From NCBI RefSeq assembly GCF_000152805.1, contig NZ_CH902578.1, positions 2,503,074 to 2,567,073 on the forward strand: 64,000 nucleotides of DNA, in the 5' to 3' direction. The translations under genes were made by a program, and so were the position numbers. The stretch comes from Maritimibacter alkaliphilus HTCC2654. GTDB lineage: Bacteria; Pseudomonadota; Alphaproteobacteria; Rhodobacterales; Rhodobacteraceae. This document shows positions 1 through 8,737 of the stretch, one piece after another (positions within the stretch are counted from its first letter, which is position 1; every line of letters starts with the position of its first letter). The notes under the pieces were generated by a model. That model saw nothing but the letters and a program-made list of their open reading frames with translations. It was not told the origin of the DNA and did no database searches.

Positions 1-19
1 CAAGCATTTGGCCGCGCGA

Positions 20-1081
20 TCAGATCGCGATCAGATGATTGTCCCAAGCCGAGGGCGTTCGGTTCAGGGCGCGTGGCCCGGCATGGTCGAGGGCGATCAG
101 GCCGCCAAGCCCGTCCGACGCCAGATACCCATCCCCCAACGTGGCAAGTCCGCAAACGTCGCTTCGCGCGAAAGACGCGATGAAATCGCCGTCGGGTGTG
201 AACCGATGCAGGCGCCCGCCGCGGGGCGAGGTGATGGCGACCTCGCCACCATTTCCCGCGAAGGCGATGCTGCCCGCATAACCCTGCATCAGCAACTGTT
301 CGTCCAGCGGGGCGCTCGCCAAGATTGGTGCCTCGGTCATCCGGTGCAGGCCAAGCAGAGGCATCGCCGCGCCCTCTTCGCCCTGCCATTGCATCGCGAA
401 TGCCACCAGACCGTCGGGGCGGATCGCAAGGTGGCGGATCGAGTTCTGGTGGAGGTCCGGGTCGAGGATCAGTTTGTCGAGCACCCGGCCCGACAGGTCC
501 GTGTAGACGAGGCTCGGCTCCATCCGGTCGATGTTCATCTTTTCCCGGTCATCGGTTTCGATCCCGCCATTCGCGACCACGAGCCGGGCGCCGTCCGGCA
601 TAAGCCGTATCTCGTGCGGGCCTAGCCCGGTCGTCGGGAAGCTGCCGAGGCGCGTGTAGCTGTCGGTATCCCAGATCCCGACATGGCCCGCGCTTCCAAC
701 GATCTCCTGCTCGGAAGTGAACAGCGTCGATCCATCCTTGGAATAAACGCCGTGCCCGTTGAAATGACGGTCCGCTGGCGGTTCGAGATTACGCAGGACG
801 ACGCCTGTTGCGCAGTCGATCACAAGCGCGAAACGTCCGGGGCGGCGCGCGAACCCGATCGCTTCTGCCCGCGTCGGGTGCCCGCAGGCCGCATGGCCGC
901 GTGCGGGCAGTGGGATCGAGAATGTTTCGCGTCCGTCCGCGTCGATCCCGTGGATCGCGTAGGTTCCATCGGGTTCCCTGGCTGCCGCGATGTACGACGG
1001 CGAGCCGACCGCCGACCATCCCAGTCGCGGCGCACCGGCGGCTGCGATCAGCCCACCCAGAAACGCGCGTCTGTTCGTCAT
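20..1081 (-). CDS. DUF1513 periplasmic protein of iron operon
   Basis: A 353-residue protein of the DUF1513 (COG3490) family. The N-terminus MTNRRAFLGG carries a twin-arginine motif followed by a short hydrophobic stretch, so export by Tat is likely. The rest shows repeating short strand-like segments typical of a beta-propeller, but no catalytic motif that I can name. The ATG at 1081 is preferred over the open upstream extension because it begins the signal peptide and lies 1 base after the upstream imelysin stop, which points to translational coupling. Family members are the last gene of clusters with two imelysins and a DUF1111 di-heme protein, and are thought to serve iron uptake. The exact role is unknown. 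Confidence 0.85.
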   Translation of the reverse strand: MTNRRAFLGGLIAAAGAPRLGWSAVGSPSYIAAAREPDGTYAIHGIDADGRETFSIPLPARGHAACGHPTRAEAIGFARRPGRFALVIDCATGVVLRNLEPPADRHFNGHGVYSKDGSTLFTSEQEIVGSAGHVGIWDTDSYTRLGSFPTTGLGPHEIRLMPDGARLVVANGGIETDDREKMNIDRMEPSLVYTDLSGRVLDKLILDPDLHQNSIRHLAIRPDGLVAFAMQWQGEEGAAMPLLGLHRMTEAPILASAPLDEQLLMQGYAGSIAFAGNGGEVAITSPRGGRLHRFTPDGDFIASFARSDVCGLATLGDGYLASDGLGGLIALDHAGPRALNRTPSAWDNHLIAI

Positions 1082-1082
1082 G

Positions 1083-2060
1083 TCAGTCTCCGTCCGACGA
1101 ATTGAAGCCGGGCGTGATCCCGTATCGGGTACCCACTTCGACTTCGACCGCGTTCTCGACCGCATCGATTTTCTGCTGAAGAATCTCGACGTCCAGACGC
1201 TTCATGAGATCGCCGATGTTCTGAAAAGACGGGTCGGTGATGGTTTCGGCCTGCTCGCGAACAGCGTCGAGCGCCGCACGGGTTTCAGGGAGTTCCCAGT
1301 CGGCCAGAGCCTCGGCCAGCCCGACCGCCGCTTCGGTCGCCAGCACGGATTGAGTGAGGCTGCGCCCGGACCGCCAGGCTTCGGCGCGCGTCGGTCGAGC
1401 GCGGGCGACCTCACCCAGCGGCCGCCCAAGCCGCGTGTCTTTCGTGAATTCGAGGGCTGAAAGGATCTGCGTATAGATCGCGCGCTGGGCCTCGGCTTCG
1501 TCGAGGTAGGTCGTGTTGCCCGCGCTTCCCGGGTCGAGGAGGAGCGGCGCGAAATCGTTCCATTGCGCTTGAAGCGCAGTCGCCTGATCCACCACGTCGC
1601 GCGTCAGCGCCCGGACCAGCGTGCAGGCATAATCGCCCTCGGCATAGTCGTTGAATTGACTGTCATAGAGCATCCGCTCCAAGGCGAAGAACCCGCGTGC
1701 CGCGATGGAAATTTCTTCGAACGCCGCCTGATCTTCGACCACCGGGTCTTTGTTCGAGATCAGGTCCGCGAGCGTTCTCTCGGTGAAGCCGCGTTTGTCA
1801 GGCCAGAAAGACAGGGACAGGGCGCCCTGTTCGCTTGGCCCCAGCCGCACGTCGGCGACCGCCATCCAACCGTCGAACGCGGCGTTGTATGGCCCGACAA
1901 GCCCCTCGGCCTCGCAGCTTTCCTGCGCGGCGTCGTCCAGCACCTCGGCGGCCTCGGTGAAGGCGGCGAGATGTGGAAGGATGTAATCGTTCACGGCCTC
2001 TTCGACGCCTGCGACGGCGGGCGTGGCGATCAAGGCGGCAGCGTAGATCAAGTGTCTCAC
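1083..2060 (-). CDS. Imelysin-family protein, degenerate metal motif
   Basis: A 325-residue imelysin-like (peptidase M75 fold) protein of the COG3489 type. Residues 1-17 form a Sec signal peptide ending AVA, so the protein is periplasmic. The GxHxxE motif of canonical imelysins is replaced by GFFALE at residues 123-128, so the metal-ligand histidine is a phenylalanine. The start is GTG at 2060, giving a 4-base GTGA overlap with the stop of the upstream di-heme gene, a strong sign of coupling. In this cluster type the protein is proposed to bind or relay iron outside the inner membrane. Binding has not been shown for this form and the loss of histidine makes direct metal ligation by that motif doubtful. 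Confidence 0.85.
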   Translation of the reverse strand: MRHLIYAAALIATPAVAGVEEAVNDYILPHLAAFTEAAEVLDDAAQESCEAEGLVGPYNAAFDGWMAVADVRLGPSEQGALSLSFWPDKRGFTERTLADLISNKDPVVEDQAAFEEISIAARGFFALERMLYDSQFNDYAEGDYACTLVRALTRDVVDQATALQAQWNDFAPLLLDPGSAGNTTYLDEAEAQRAIYTQILSALEFTKDTRLGRPLGEVARARPTRAEAWRSGRSLTQSVLATEAAVGLAEALADWELPETRAALDAVREQAETITDPSFQNIGDLMKRLDVEILQQKIDAVENAVEVEVGTRYGITPGFNSSDGD

Positions 2061-3676
2061 AGCGACTCCAGATATTTTACAAGAGCGTCACGATCCGGCT
2101 TCGGTCGCGCGACGATGGCGTCTCGGGCGGCTTGCGCTTCCCCGCCATGCCAGAGAATCGCTTCCATCAGGGTGCGCGCACGGCCATCGTGCAGATAGTT
2201 TTCGTGGCCCGACACGAGCTTCGTCAAACCGATCCCCCAAAGCGGTGCGGTGCGCCATTCATTGCCGGTCGCGCGCCCCTCGGGCCGGTTGTCCGCCAGC
2301 CCATCGCCCATGTCGTGCAGGAGCATGTCTGAATAGGGCCAGATGAGTTGGAAACTCTGGGCGGGCTGGTCGGCTAGGCGGTGGGTCACGAATTTGGGGG
2401 TGTGGCAGGCGGTGCAACCCGCGTCGTAGAACACCTGTTTGCCGCGCAGAACATCGGGATCGTCCGAACCGCGCCGGGCGGGCACCGCAAGATTCCGGGC
2501 GTAGAAGGTGACGAGGTCCAGTCCGGTGTCGTCGACTTCGAACCCGCCCTGTGCATCGTCATCGCCGTGGGCCGCCCCCACGCAGTCGGTCTGGTTGTCG
2601 GTGCATTCGCCCCAGGCATTCGGAAACAACGGTGTCGAAATTCCGATGTCGCCGGAAAAGGCGGCGGCGCTCTGGTGCCGGATCGTCGGCGTGCCGGCCT
2701 TGAGCCCGAAACGTCCGAGCATGATCTTTTCATGTTCGATCGACCAGACGAGGTTCGGGCGACCCGATATTCCATCCCCATCCTCGTCCGCCTCGTCGAC
2801 ATGGGCGAGGATGTCCTGCGCGGGAATCGCCTCGAGCAGGCCGAGACCGATCATCTGCGGCGTCAGTCGCGGCGACAGCATCGCATCCGGGTGCAGGGGA
2901 CCATAACCAAGGTCCGTCAGGGCGTAGGTCGGGCTGCGAAGGGTGACGATTTCGCCCCCGGCCAGCTCGACCGGAATATCCTCATAGGTGATCGAGACCT
3001 GCGCTTCGGCGGGCAGGCCGGAGGTGCCGAAATCCTGTATCTGGCCGCCATAGTTGGGTTCTTCGGTGGCCCCGATGAAATCCTCGACCTCCTGCATGTC
3101 CCACGCGACTTCGGCCGGAATAGACACGCGAAAGAAGAACGAAACCGCATTGTCGTCGGGCCCTTCGGGCAGATGCCCGCGCCCGTCCTTGATGTGGCAG
3201 TTTTGGCAGCCCCTGGCGTTGTAGAGCGGGCCGAGACCATCGGACGCCTCGGTCGACGAGGGTGCCGTGACCCAGATCTTTCGGAAAAGGCCGTTGCCGA
3301 CCTTGAACTCCAACTCCCCCTCGAAGCCGATGTTGGCCGAGGGCTGGCTGAAGGCGTCGGCATTGTCACGCGCCCGCACGGTGGCGGCGCCGGCCGGACG
3401 TTCTTCGAATTGCTCGGGCGCAGAAAAATCTGTCGTCGGCGCGGTCACCTTGGCGATCCGCGCCGCTTCTTCTTGCGTGCGTGGCACGACGTGCAGATGC
3501 TCGTCGTCAAGCGTCGTCATGTCGAACCCGACGACTGGCCCGGCGGCGATCAGAAAAGCGGCAAGGCTACTCGTCGCTATCCATTTTGGCGGCGTTGAGA
3601 TGCGCGTAGTTTTCGGCCCCGATCCTTTCGTAGAGGTCGATCTGGGTTTCAAGAAAGTCAATGTGGCCCTCTTCAT
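2057..3676 (-). CDS. Di-heme DUF1111 oxidoreductase
   Basis: This belongs to the di-heme DUF1111 (COG3488, thiol oxidoreductase-like) family, distantly related to cytochrome c peroxidases. Two CxxCH heme-binding motifs are visible: CQNCH in the first half and CTACH in the second. The protein is presumably periplasmic, since a hydrophobic stretch ([15 protein letters not shown]) precedes the mature part. The start is uncertain. The ATG at 3676 gives a long basic n-region read from inside the bfr gene, and the reading frame offers no ATG, GTG or TTG close to the hydrophobic stretch. It lies between bfr (109-base overlap with this start) and the second imelysin (GTGA overlap). A role in changing iron redox state is an inference from the neighbours. 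Confidence 0.85.
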   Translation of the reverse strand: MKRATLTFLKPRSTSTKGSGPKTTRISTPPKWIATSSLAAFLIAAGPVVGFDMTTLDDEHLHVVPRTQEEAARIAKVTAPTTDFSAPEQFEERPAGAATVRARDNADAFSQPSANIGFEGELEFKVGNGLFRKIWVTAPSSTEASDGLGPLYNARGCQNCHIKDGRGHLPEGPDDNAVSFFFRVSIPAEVAWDMQEVEDFIGATEEPNYGGQIQDFGTSGLPAEAQVSITYEDIPVELAGGEIVTLRSPTYALTDLGYGPLHPDAMLSPRLTPQMIGLGLLEAIPAQDILAHVDEADEDGDGISGRPNLVWSIEHEKIMLGRFGLKAGTPTIRHQSAAAFSGDIGISTPLFPNAWGECTDNQTDCVGAAHGDDDAQGGFEVDDTGLDLVTFYARNLAVPARRGSDDPDVLRGKQVFYDAGCTACHTPKFVTHRLADQPAQSFQLIWPYSDMLLHDMGDGLADNRPEGRATGNEWRTAPLWGIGLTKLVSGHENYLHDGRARTLMEAILWHGGEAQAARDAIVARPKPDRDALVKYLESL

Positions 3677-4052
3677 CGGCAAGCAGGTCCTCGAACAACT
3701 TCATGCTCACATAGTCGTTCTCGTCCCGGCAGACATCGCGCGCTTCTCGGTACAGTTTGGCCGCCGAATACTCTGCCGCAAGGTCGCAGTCGAGCGTCTC
3801 GCGGGGTGTTTCCCCGATCCGGAGCGGGTCGAGTTTCTGAAGGTTCGGATGCCCTTCCAGAAAGATGATCCGCTCGATCAGCTTGTCGGCGTGCTGCATC
3901 TCTTCGATGCTTTCTTCGCGGCTCTTGGCCGCCATGTGCTTGAGCCCCCAGTCATCCTGAAGACGATAGTGCAGCCAATACTGGCTGACCGCCGTCAATT
4001 CGTGCCGAAGCGCCGAATTGAGGTATTCAATAACTTTCTCGCTGCCCTTCAT
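3567..4052 (-). CDS. bfr: Bacterioferritin
   Basis: A 161-residue bacterioferritin, which forms a cytoplasmic 24-mer that oxidises ferrous iron and stores it as a mineral core. All ferroxidase ligands are in their usual places: Glu18, Glu51, His54, Glu94, Glu127 and His130. Met52, the heme ligand between subunits, is also present. The length matches the family norm. The ATG at 4052 lies inside the end of the upstream bfd gene, so the two are translationally coupled. Its placement inside an imelysin/di-heme iron operon suggests that uptake and storage are expressed together. The stop lies within the 5' part of the downstream di-heme frame. Confidence 0.97.
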   Translation of the reverse strand: MKGSEKVIEYLNSALRHELTAVSQYWLHYRLQDDWGLKHMAAKSREESIEEMQHADKLIERIIFLEGHPNLQKLDPLRIGETPRETLDCDLAAEYSAAKLYREARDVCRDENDYVSMKLFEDLLADEEGHIDFLETQIDLYERIGAENYAHLNAAKMDSDE

Positions 4053-4293
4053 GGCGCTTCTCCTCTGCCGGGTGCCTGCGCAGATTGCGCAGGCTTAAAG
4101 GTACATGGAGGCTATCACTTTGGCGCATCGTCGCAACGAAGAGCGACATGCAGCCACCGCAATCCGCGGATTTCCCGAGCGCATGGTAGATGCGCCCGGG
4201 GGTGATGATCGTCCGTTCATCCGCGGCGCGCATCCAGTCGATTGCGGCGTGGATGTCGCGATCCGAGATGTTCTGGCAGTGACAGACGATCAT
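4027..4293 (-). CDS. bfd: Bacterioferritin-associated ferredoxin
   Basis: An 88-residue BFD-like [2Fe-2S] protein. The four cluster cysteines are visible as C4-x-C6 in VCHCQN and a second pair in DCGGC near residue 45. In studied systems Bfd passes electrons to bacterioferritin so that stored ferric iron can be reduced and released. The gene overlaps the start of bfr by 26 bases, matching that partnership. The C-terminal tail after the second cysteine pair is longer than in many 65-75-residue Bfd proteins and rich in Arg and His. Expected to be induced by low iron like the rest of the operon, though I could not assign a regulator box with confidence. Confidence 0.92.
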   Translation of the reverse strand: MIVCHCQNISDRDIHAAIDWMRAADERTIITPGRIYHALGKSADCGGCMSLFVATMRQSDSLHVPLSLRNLRRHPAEEKRHEGQRESY

Positions 4294-4306
4294 ACCGCGT
4301 AGCGCC

Positions 4307-5569
4307 TTACTGAAAGACCGCGTTGGGGTTGTCGAGGCTGTCGGAGCCTTCGAACTCGATCGCCTCGAGGCCCAGATCGGCCACGATACGTTCGATCGTC
4401 GCGGTCTGGTCGATAAGGCCGTCGATGGCGTCCATCATCAGCTTTTCGCCTTCTTCATTGCCGGGAGCGAGCATCTGATCCACGGCCATACCGTTTTCGG
4501 CCGCGTCCGAAATCGCCGTCATGGCGGTCATGGTGGTGTCCAGCTTTTCCTTCATCTCGGCGTCGAGATCGGCGTTGGCTTCGGCCACCAGATCGGACAG
4601 CGACGGCCCTTCGACGACCGTTCCGTCCACGCGGGTGTAAGACCCGAGGTAGACGTTCTGCACACCGAGGCCGTCGTTGTAATGCGACCGATGGGTGTTG
4701 TCCGAGAAGCAGTCATGCTCTTCTTCCGGGTCGTTCAGCATCAGGCCAAGGCGCATACGCTCACCAGCCTGTTCACCGTAGGAGAGAGAGCCCATGCCAG
4801 TCAGGATCGCGATGATCCCGGCGTCTTCGTTCGCCATCACGGCTTCGCGGGCTTCGCCGCCCTGACCCCATGCCGCGACCATTTCTTCGAGGTCGGAAAT
4901 GAGCAGGTCCATCGACGCTTCGAGATAATCGACGCGGCGGTCGCAGTTGCCATTGGTGCAGTCGTCGCCCTGAGCGAAATCGGAATAGGGGCGGTCGCCT
5001 GCGCCGGCGTCGGTGCCGTTCAGATCCTGACCCCAGAGCAGGAATTCGATGGCGTGGTAGCCACGCGCGACGTTCGATTCGATCCCGTCGGCTTCGTTCA
5101 GCGTGTCCGCGATCAGTTCAGGCGTGATGGACGAAGCGTCGACCTCTTGCCCCGCGATGGTGAGCTGCGGGTTCGCGATCACGTTGACCGCAGCGAAGGG
5201 GTTTTCGTCGGTGGCGCCGCCATAGCTTTCGTCGACATAATCGATAAGGCCCTCGTCCAGCGGCCACGCGTTCACCTTGCCTTCCCAATCATCGACGATC
5301 GGGTTGCCGAAACGGTATACTTCGGTCTGCTGATAGGGCTCGCGCGCCGCGACCCATGCCGCGCGTGCCGCAGCGAGCGTGTCTTCGGACGGGCTGGCGA
5401 TCAGCGCCTCGACAGCATCGTTCAAAGCCTGCGCGGTGGTCAGGCTGTCTTCATAGCCCGCGTGTGCGATATCGGCGTAGGTCGTGAGCACTTCGCCCTT
5501 GGTTGCCGCAAAAGCCGGAACGGTGCCGAGGATCAGGCCAGCCGCCGTAAGTGTCGCGCGTTTCATCAT
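4307..5569 (-). CDS. Imelysin-family iron-regulated protein (IrpA-like)
   Basis: A 420-residue imelysin of the COG3487/IrpA type. A Sec signal peptide ends at AFA (about residue 21), so it acts in the periplasm or outer envelope. The family signature GxHxxE is intact as GYHAIE at residues 170-175. Two tandem starts (5569 and 5566) follow an AAAGGGA ribosome site; I use the first. It is the first gene of an operon continuing with bfd, bfr, the DUF1111 protein, a second imelysin and DUF1513. Imelysins of this class are iron-regulated and associated with iron acquisition in cyanobacteria and marine bacteria. Whether it binds iron directly is not settled for this subgroup. Confidence 0.9.
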   Translation of the reverse strand: MMKRATLTAAGLILGTVPAFAATKGEVLTTYADIAHAGYEDSLTTAQALNDAVEALIASPSEDTLAAARAAWVAAREPYQQTEVYRFGNPIVDDWEGKVNAWPLDEGLIDYVDESYGGATDENPFAAVNVIANPQLTIAGQEVDASSITPELIADTLNEADGIESNVARGYHAIEFLLWGQDLNGTDAGAGDRPYSDFAQGDDCTNGNCDRRVDYLEASMDLLISDLEEMVAAWGQGGEAREAVMANEDAGIIAILTGMGSLSYGEQAGERMRLGLMLNDPEEEHDCFSDNTHRSHYNDGLGVQNVYLGSYTRVDGTVVEGPSLSDLVAEANADLDAEMKEKLDTTMTAMTAISDAAENGMAVDQMLAPGNEEGEKLMMDAIDGLIDQTATIERIVADLGLEAIEFEGSDSLDNPNAVFQ

Positions 5570-5611
5570 ATCAGTCCCTTTGGTCACTTCGTAATTCTGG
5601 TGCTTGGCCGA

Positions 5612-5641
5612 ATAGCTGATTGATTTGGTCGGATATGTCAA
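5612..5641 (-). promoter_or_regulatory. Candidate promoter of the iron operon
   Basis: Read on the minus strand, a perfect TTGACA -35 box (5636-5641) is followed 18 bases later by the weak -10 match AGCTAT. The same stretch begins and ends as a TGA...TCA imperfect inverted repeat (5621-5640), reminiscent of iron-responsive operators in alphaproteobacteria. I cannot match it to a specific Fur, Irr or RirA consensus. It lies about 43-72 bases upstream of the IrpA-like start. Confidence 0.35.
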
Positions 5642-5692
5642 GGAATGCCCGAGTAAAGTGATCGGGAATTTGGAATGGTTCCAATCAGAAAC

Positions 5693-5719
5693 GAAAAAGG
5701 GCGGCCCAGCGGACCGCCC
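5693..5719 (-). terminator. Intrinsic terminator after TRAP dctM
   Basis: On the minus strand a GGGCGG/CCGCCC stem (arms 5714-5719 and 5699-5704, 9-base loop) is followed directly by TTTTT (5694-5698). It lies 27 bases after the dctM stop and ends the hydroxycinnamate/TRAP operon just before the iron operon promoter. Confidence 0.8.
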
Positions 5720-5745
5720 AGATGCGTTTTTCATGGCCTATGGCG

Positions 5746-7044
5746 TCAGAACAGGTCCGGCAGGAACAGAACGAGCGCCGGGAAGGCGATCACCAGCGCG
5801 ACCACGAGGATGTCGGACAGCAGAAAGGGAATCACCCCTTTGAACACCTGCACGACGCTGACGTATTTGCTCGCCACGTTCTTGATGACGAACACGTTCA
5901 ACCCGACTGGGGGCGTAATCATCCCGATCTCCAGCAGTTTCACCACCAGCACCCCGAACCAAACGAGGTCGATGTGCTGGGCTTCGAGCACGGGCAGGAA
6001 CACCGGCAACGTGACCAGCATCGCGCCGAACGGCTCCATGAACGTGCCCAGCGCGAGGTAGATCAGAACGATGATGAACATCAGACCGACATAGCTGATG
6101 TCCGCCCCCGCGACGGCCTGCGCGATGAAGCTTTGCAGACCGGACAGGCCAAGGAACCGCGTGAACATCGTTGCCGCAAACCCGATGATGAGCAGCGATC
6201 CGGTGGTGGTCACCGTTTCGATCAGGGACCGCGAAATCGCTTTGCGGGTGAGCTTTCCGGTCGCGCCCGCGACGACGAAGGTGCCGAGCGCGCCGATGGC
6301 CCCGGCCTCGGTGGCCGTGAACAACCCGCTGAAAAGCCCGCCGAACACGATCAGGATGAGCACCAAAACGGGGAGGAGCGACAGGAACACGCGCGCACCC
6401 TCGCCTTCGTCCACTTCGGCGCGACGGGGGATGACGTCAGGCCGGGTCAGGCTGATGACAAGGATCACGAGCGTATAGGCGATTGCAGTCGCGATCCCGA
6501 TACTGATGCCGCCAAGAAAGACCTTGGTGACCGAGGTTTCGGCGATGATGCCGTAGATAATCATCAGGATCGAGGGCGGGATCAGCGCCCCGATGGTGCC
6601 ACCCGCCGCGATGGATCCGGACGCGATAGACGGTCGATAGCCCGCCTTGACCATTTCCGGGATCGCGATGCGTCCCATGGCCGCTGCCGTGGCGAGCGAA
6701 GATCCGGAGAGGGCGGCGAAGCCGGAACAGGCGAAGATGGACGAGATCGCCAGACCGCCGGGCAATCGGGCGAGGAACACCTTCGCCGCATCGAACAACC
6801 CCGCCGTCAGGCCGGTGTGAAACGCGACGAAGCCCATCAAGAGGAACATGGGAACCGCGCTCATCGTCCAGCTTGCGACGAAGCTGTAGGGCGTGTTCTC
6901 GAGGATGCCGAGCGCGGGTTTCAGCCCGATCATCGCCCAGATACCCGAAAAGGACACGAGGATCAGGGCAAGCGCGACGGGCAGACGCAGGACAAGCAGG
7001 ATGGCGAGCGCGATGACGCCATAAATGCCGGTTTCGACGCTCAT
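5746..7044 (-). CDS. TRAP transporter large permease (DctM)
   Basis: A 432-residue DctM-type subunit, the main sodium- or proton-coupled channel of a tripartite ATP-independent periplasmic transporter. About twelve hydrophobic segments are visible, with the conserved GGFAALSGSS-like segment (CSGFAALSGSS) and AAGGTIGALIPPS typical of the family. It overlaps the dctQ stop by 4 bases (ATGA) and is the last gene of the operon before an intrinsic terminator. The operon also encodes a MarR regulator, a crotonase and an amidohydrolase, so the likely cargo is an aromatic acid such as p-coumarate or ferulate, by analogy with TarPQM of Rhodopseudomonas/Rhodobacter. The substrate cannot be proven from sequence. 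Confidence 0.95.
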   Translation of the reverse strand: MSVETGIYGVIALAILLVLRLPVALALILVSFSGIWAMIGLKPALGILENTPYSFVASWTMSAVPMFLLMGFVAFHTGLTAGLFDAAKVFLARLPGGLAISSIFACSGFAALSGSSLATAAAMGRIAIPEMVKAGYRPSIASGSIAAGGTIGALIPPSILMIIYGIIAETSVTKVFLGGISIGIATAIAYTLVILVISLTRPDVIPRRAEVDEGEGARVFLSLLPVLVLILIVFGGLFSGLFTATEAGAIGALGTFVVAGATGKLTRKAISRSLIETVTTTGSLLIIGFAATMFTRFLGLSGLQSFIAQAVAGADISYVGLMFIIVLIYLALGTFMEPFGAMLVTLPVFLPVLEAQHIDLVWFGVLVVKLLEIGMITPPVGLNVFVIKNVASKYVSVVQVFKGVIPFLLSDILVVALVIAFPALVLFLPDLF

Positions 7045-7559
7045 TCTGTGGCCTCATCCAGTTGCGCGGCAAGTGTCGGGTTCAGATAGCCGATCGCCAG
7101 CAAGGCGGAGATGACGGTCGCAAGCGTGAACCCGATCGGCGCGAAGTAGAACGAATGCCAGACCGGCATCTTGTAGGTCGCGATCTCGACGAGGGTACCG
7201 ACCCGCGTTTCGGAAAGGGCCTTGTCCCAGTTGGTCCAGGCGAGAAAGCCATAGATCACCGACGCAACGACCATGACGAGTGCGTCGGAATACTGCCGGA
7301 CCCGTTCGGACAGCGCGAAGTCGATCAGTTCGACCGAGATCATCTGTCGGCGAAGCTCCAGCCAGCCGAGCGGCAGAAACGCAAGCGCCGTCATGTAATA
7401 CCGCGCCACGATTTCAGGCACGGTGTTCATGGAGATACGGAACAGGTTGCGCAGAACGACGTCAAGCGAGATGTGAAGCATCATGGCGACGACGGCGAAT
7501 GCGCCGATATACCCCATCGTTCGGGCAATCATCCGCGCGATGGCGACCAGCTTTCCCAT
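7041..7559 (-). CDS. TRAP transporter small permease (DctQ)
   Basis: A 172-residue DctQ-type membrane protein with four predicted transmembrane helices (roughly residues 15-35, 52-70, 90-110, 135-155). It pairs with the large permease encoded directly downstream, with which it overlaps by 4 bases. A strong intercistronic hairpin separates it from dctP, which probably lets the binding protein be made in excess. It has no catalytic motif of its own, and its assignment rests on the helix pattern and position between dctP and dctM. Confidence 0.9.
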   Translation of the reverse strand: MGKLVAIARMIARTMGYIGAFAVVAMMLHISLDVVLRNLFRISMNTVPEIVARYYMTALAFLPLGWLELRRQMISVELIDFALSERVRQYSDALVMVVASVIYGFLAWTNWDKALSETRVGTLVEIATYKMPVWHSFYFAPIGFTLATVISALLAIGYLNPTLAAQLDEATE

Positions 7560-7588
7560 AGTGCGACCCCGAGATGAGTGGTTGGGGT

Positions 7589-7615
7589 GCCCCGGCCCAC
7601 GAACAGGGCCGGGGC
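7589..7615 (-). other. Hairpin between dctP and dctQ
   Basis: A perfect 10-bp inverted repeat (GCCCCGGCCC at 7589-7598 and its complement at 7606-7615) with a 7-base loop sits in the 63-base gap between dctP and dctQ. No T-run follows, so it is more likely an mRNA-stabilising or partial-termination element that raises dctP over the permease genes than a full terminator. Confidence 0.6.
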
Positions 7616-7622
7616 GTCGGCA

Positions 7623-8711
7623 TCACATGCCGTAGGTTTCAAAGTCGACCTTGGACCAGATCTCGTCCCAGGCGCGGGCGGCGAGAGCTTCGGGGTCTTC
7701 ACCCACTTCGGCCACGATCCCGTCCCACTTCTCGATCAGCGCGGCGAAGTCGGCGGCCAGCGGGTTGCTGTCGATGCGCGACTGCACGTCCTGTTCGGCG
7801 AAACCGTTCGATGCCGCGAGGAACTCTTCCGACGGTTCGGTGTCTTCGATCCCAGCCTCCGCCACGGCGGCGTTGGCTTCACCCGGCATCTGGTAACCCC
7901 AGCGGTCGGTCAGCTGCGGGTCGGCGCGGTTGGCGGCTTTGGCGAACTGGGTCCGCTGTTCCACCGACATATCCGCCCAGACATCTGCGGCGACGGTGAA
8001 GTTGGACGTCACGTGATAGGTGCCCAGCGGCACGCGCAGCACGTTGGTCGCCACGTCGACGAGACGGTAGGACAGCATGTCCGCGATAGACGCCATGGTG
8101 CCGTCGATGGTGCCCTGGCTCAGGGCTTCGAAGGTCTGGCCGACCGGCAGGTTCACCGGGGTCGCGCCGAAGTTCTCGGCCCAGCGCGAATACGGCGCGC
8201 CGCCCGAACGCAGGCGAAGGCCCTGAAGGTCTTCGATGGTGTTGACCGGCTTGGTGGTCATCAGCACGTAGACGTCAGACGACCCGGAACCCAGGAACAC
8301 GCCGCCGAAAGCCTTGTATTCTTCCTGACAGGGCGCGCAGTTCACGACCCATTCGGTCATCGCCCAACCCATCGCGTGCGGATTGCGCCCGGCCAGGGCG
8401 AGGTCGCCCGCCACGCCGGTTTGCGGGAAGTCAGCCGCGAAATAGAGCGGGAGCGAGTTGCCGACGCCGGCAAGCCCGGTCTGAAGCGCATCCTTCATCT
8501 GGGGCAGCGAGACGACCTCGGGCCCGATGACGTTCGCGGTCATTTCGCCGCCGGTTTCCTCGGCGAGGAACTCGGCGAACTTACCGTACATATAGGCCGC
8601 CGGGTGCGCCGGAGGGGCGGCCGGGGCGGCGACGACGGTTTCGGCCTGCGCCGGAACCGCGAAGGCGAGGGCAGCGGCAAGGGCCGCACCCGTTACGTTC
8701 CAAGTCTTCAT
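7623..8711 (-). CDS. TRAP substrate-binding protein (DctP)
   Basis: A 362-residue DctP-family periplasmic binding protein. The signal peptide runs from residue 1 to about 23, ending AQA. The conserved core segment LQGLRLRSGG followed by GATPVNLPVGQTFEALSQG matches the family, including the Arg that usually ligates a carboxylate. Unusual for the family is a CAPC pair near the middle of the chain, which could form a disulfide. The ATG at 8711 is preceded by GGAGGAG. It is 26 bases downstream of the amidohydrolase gene and is the first TRAP gene of the operon. An aromatic carboxylate is the expected ligand from context. Confidence 0.92.
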   Translation of the reverse strand: MKTWNVTGAALAAALAFAVPAQAETVVAAPAAPPAHPAAYMYGKFAEFLAEETGGEMTANVIGPEVVSLPQMKDALQTGLAGVGNSLPLYFAADFPQTGVAGDLALAGRNPHAMGWAMTEWVVNCAPCQEEYKAFGGVFLGSGSSDVYVLMTTKPVNTIEDLQGLRLRSGGAPYSRWAENFGATPVNLPVGQTFEALSQGTIDGTMASIADMLSYRLVDVATNVLRVPLGTYHVTSNFTVAADVWADMSVEQRTQFAKAANRADPQLTDRWGYQMPGEANAAVAEAGIEDTEPSEEFLAASNGFAEQDVQSRIDSNPLAADFAALIEKWDGIVAEVGEDPEALAARAWDEIWSKVDFETYGM

Positions 8712-8737
8712 TGTGGTTCTCCTCCCAATCAGACGTC

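Noticed and set aside
5621-5640. Possible Fur/RirA/Irr box upstream of the iron operon
   Set aside because: Only the outer TGA...TCA bases are symmetrical; I could not match a defined consensus, so it is noted only within the candidate promoter.
5722-7089. 455-codon open frame antisense to TRAP dctM
   Set aside because: Asp/His/Arg-rich composition typical of antisense of membrane protein genes.
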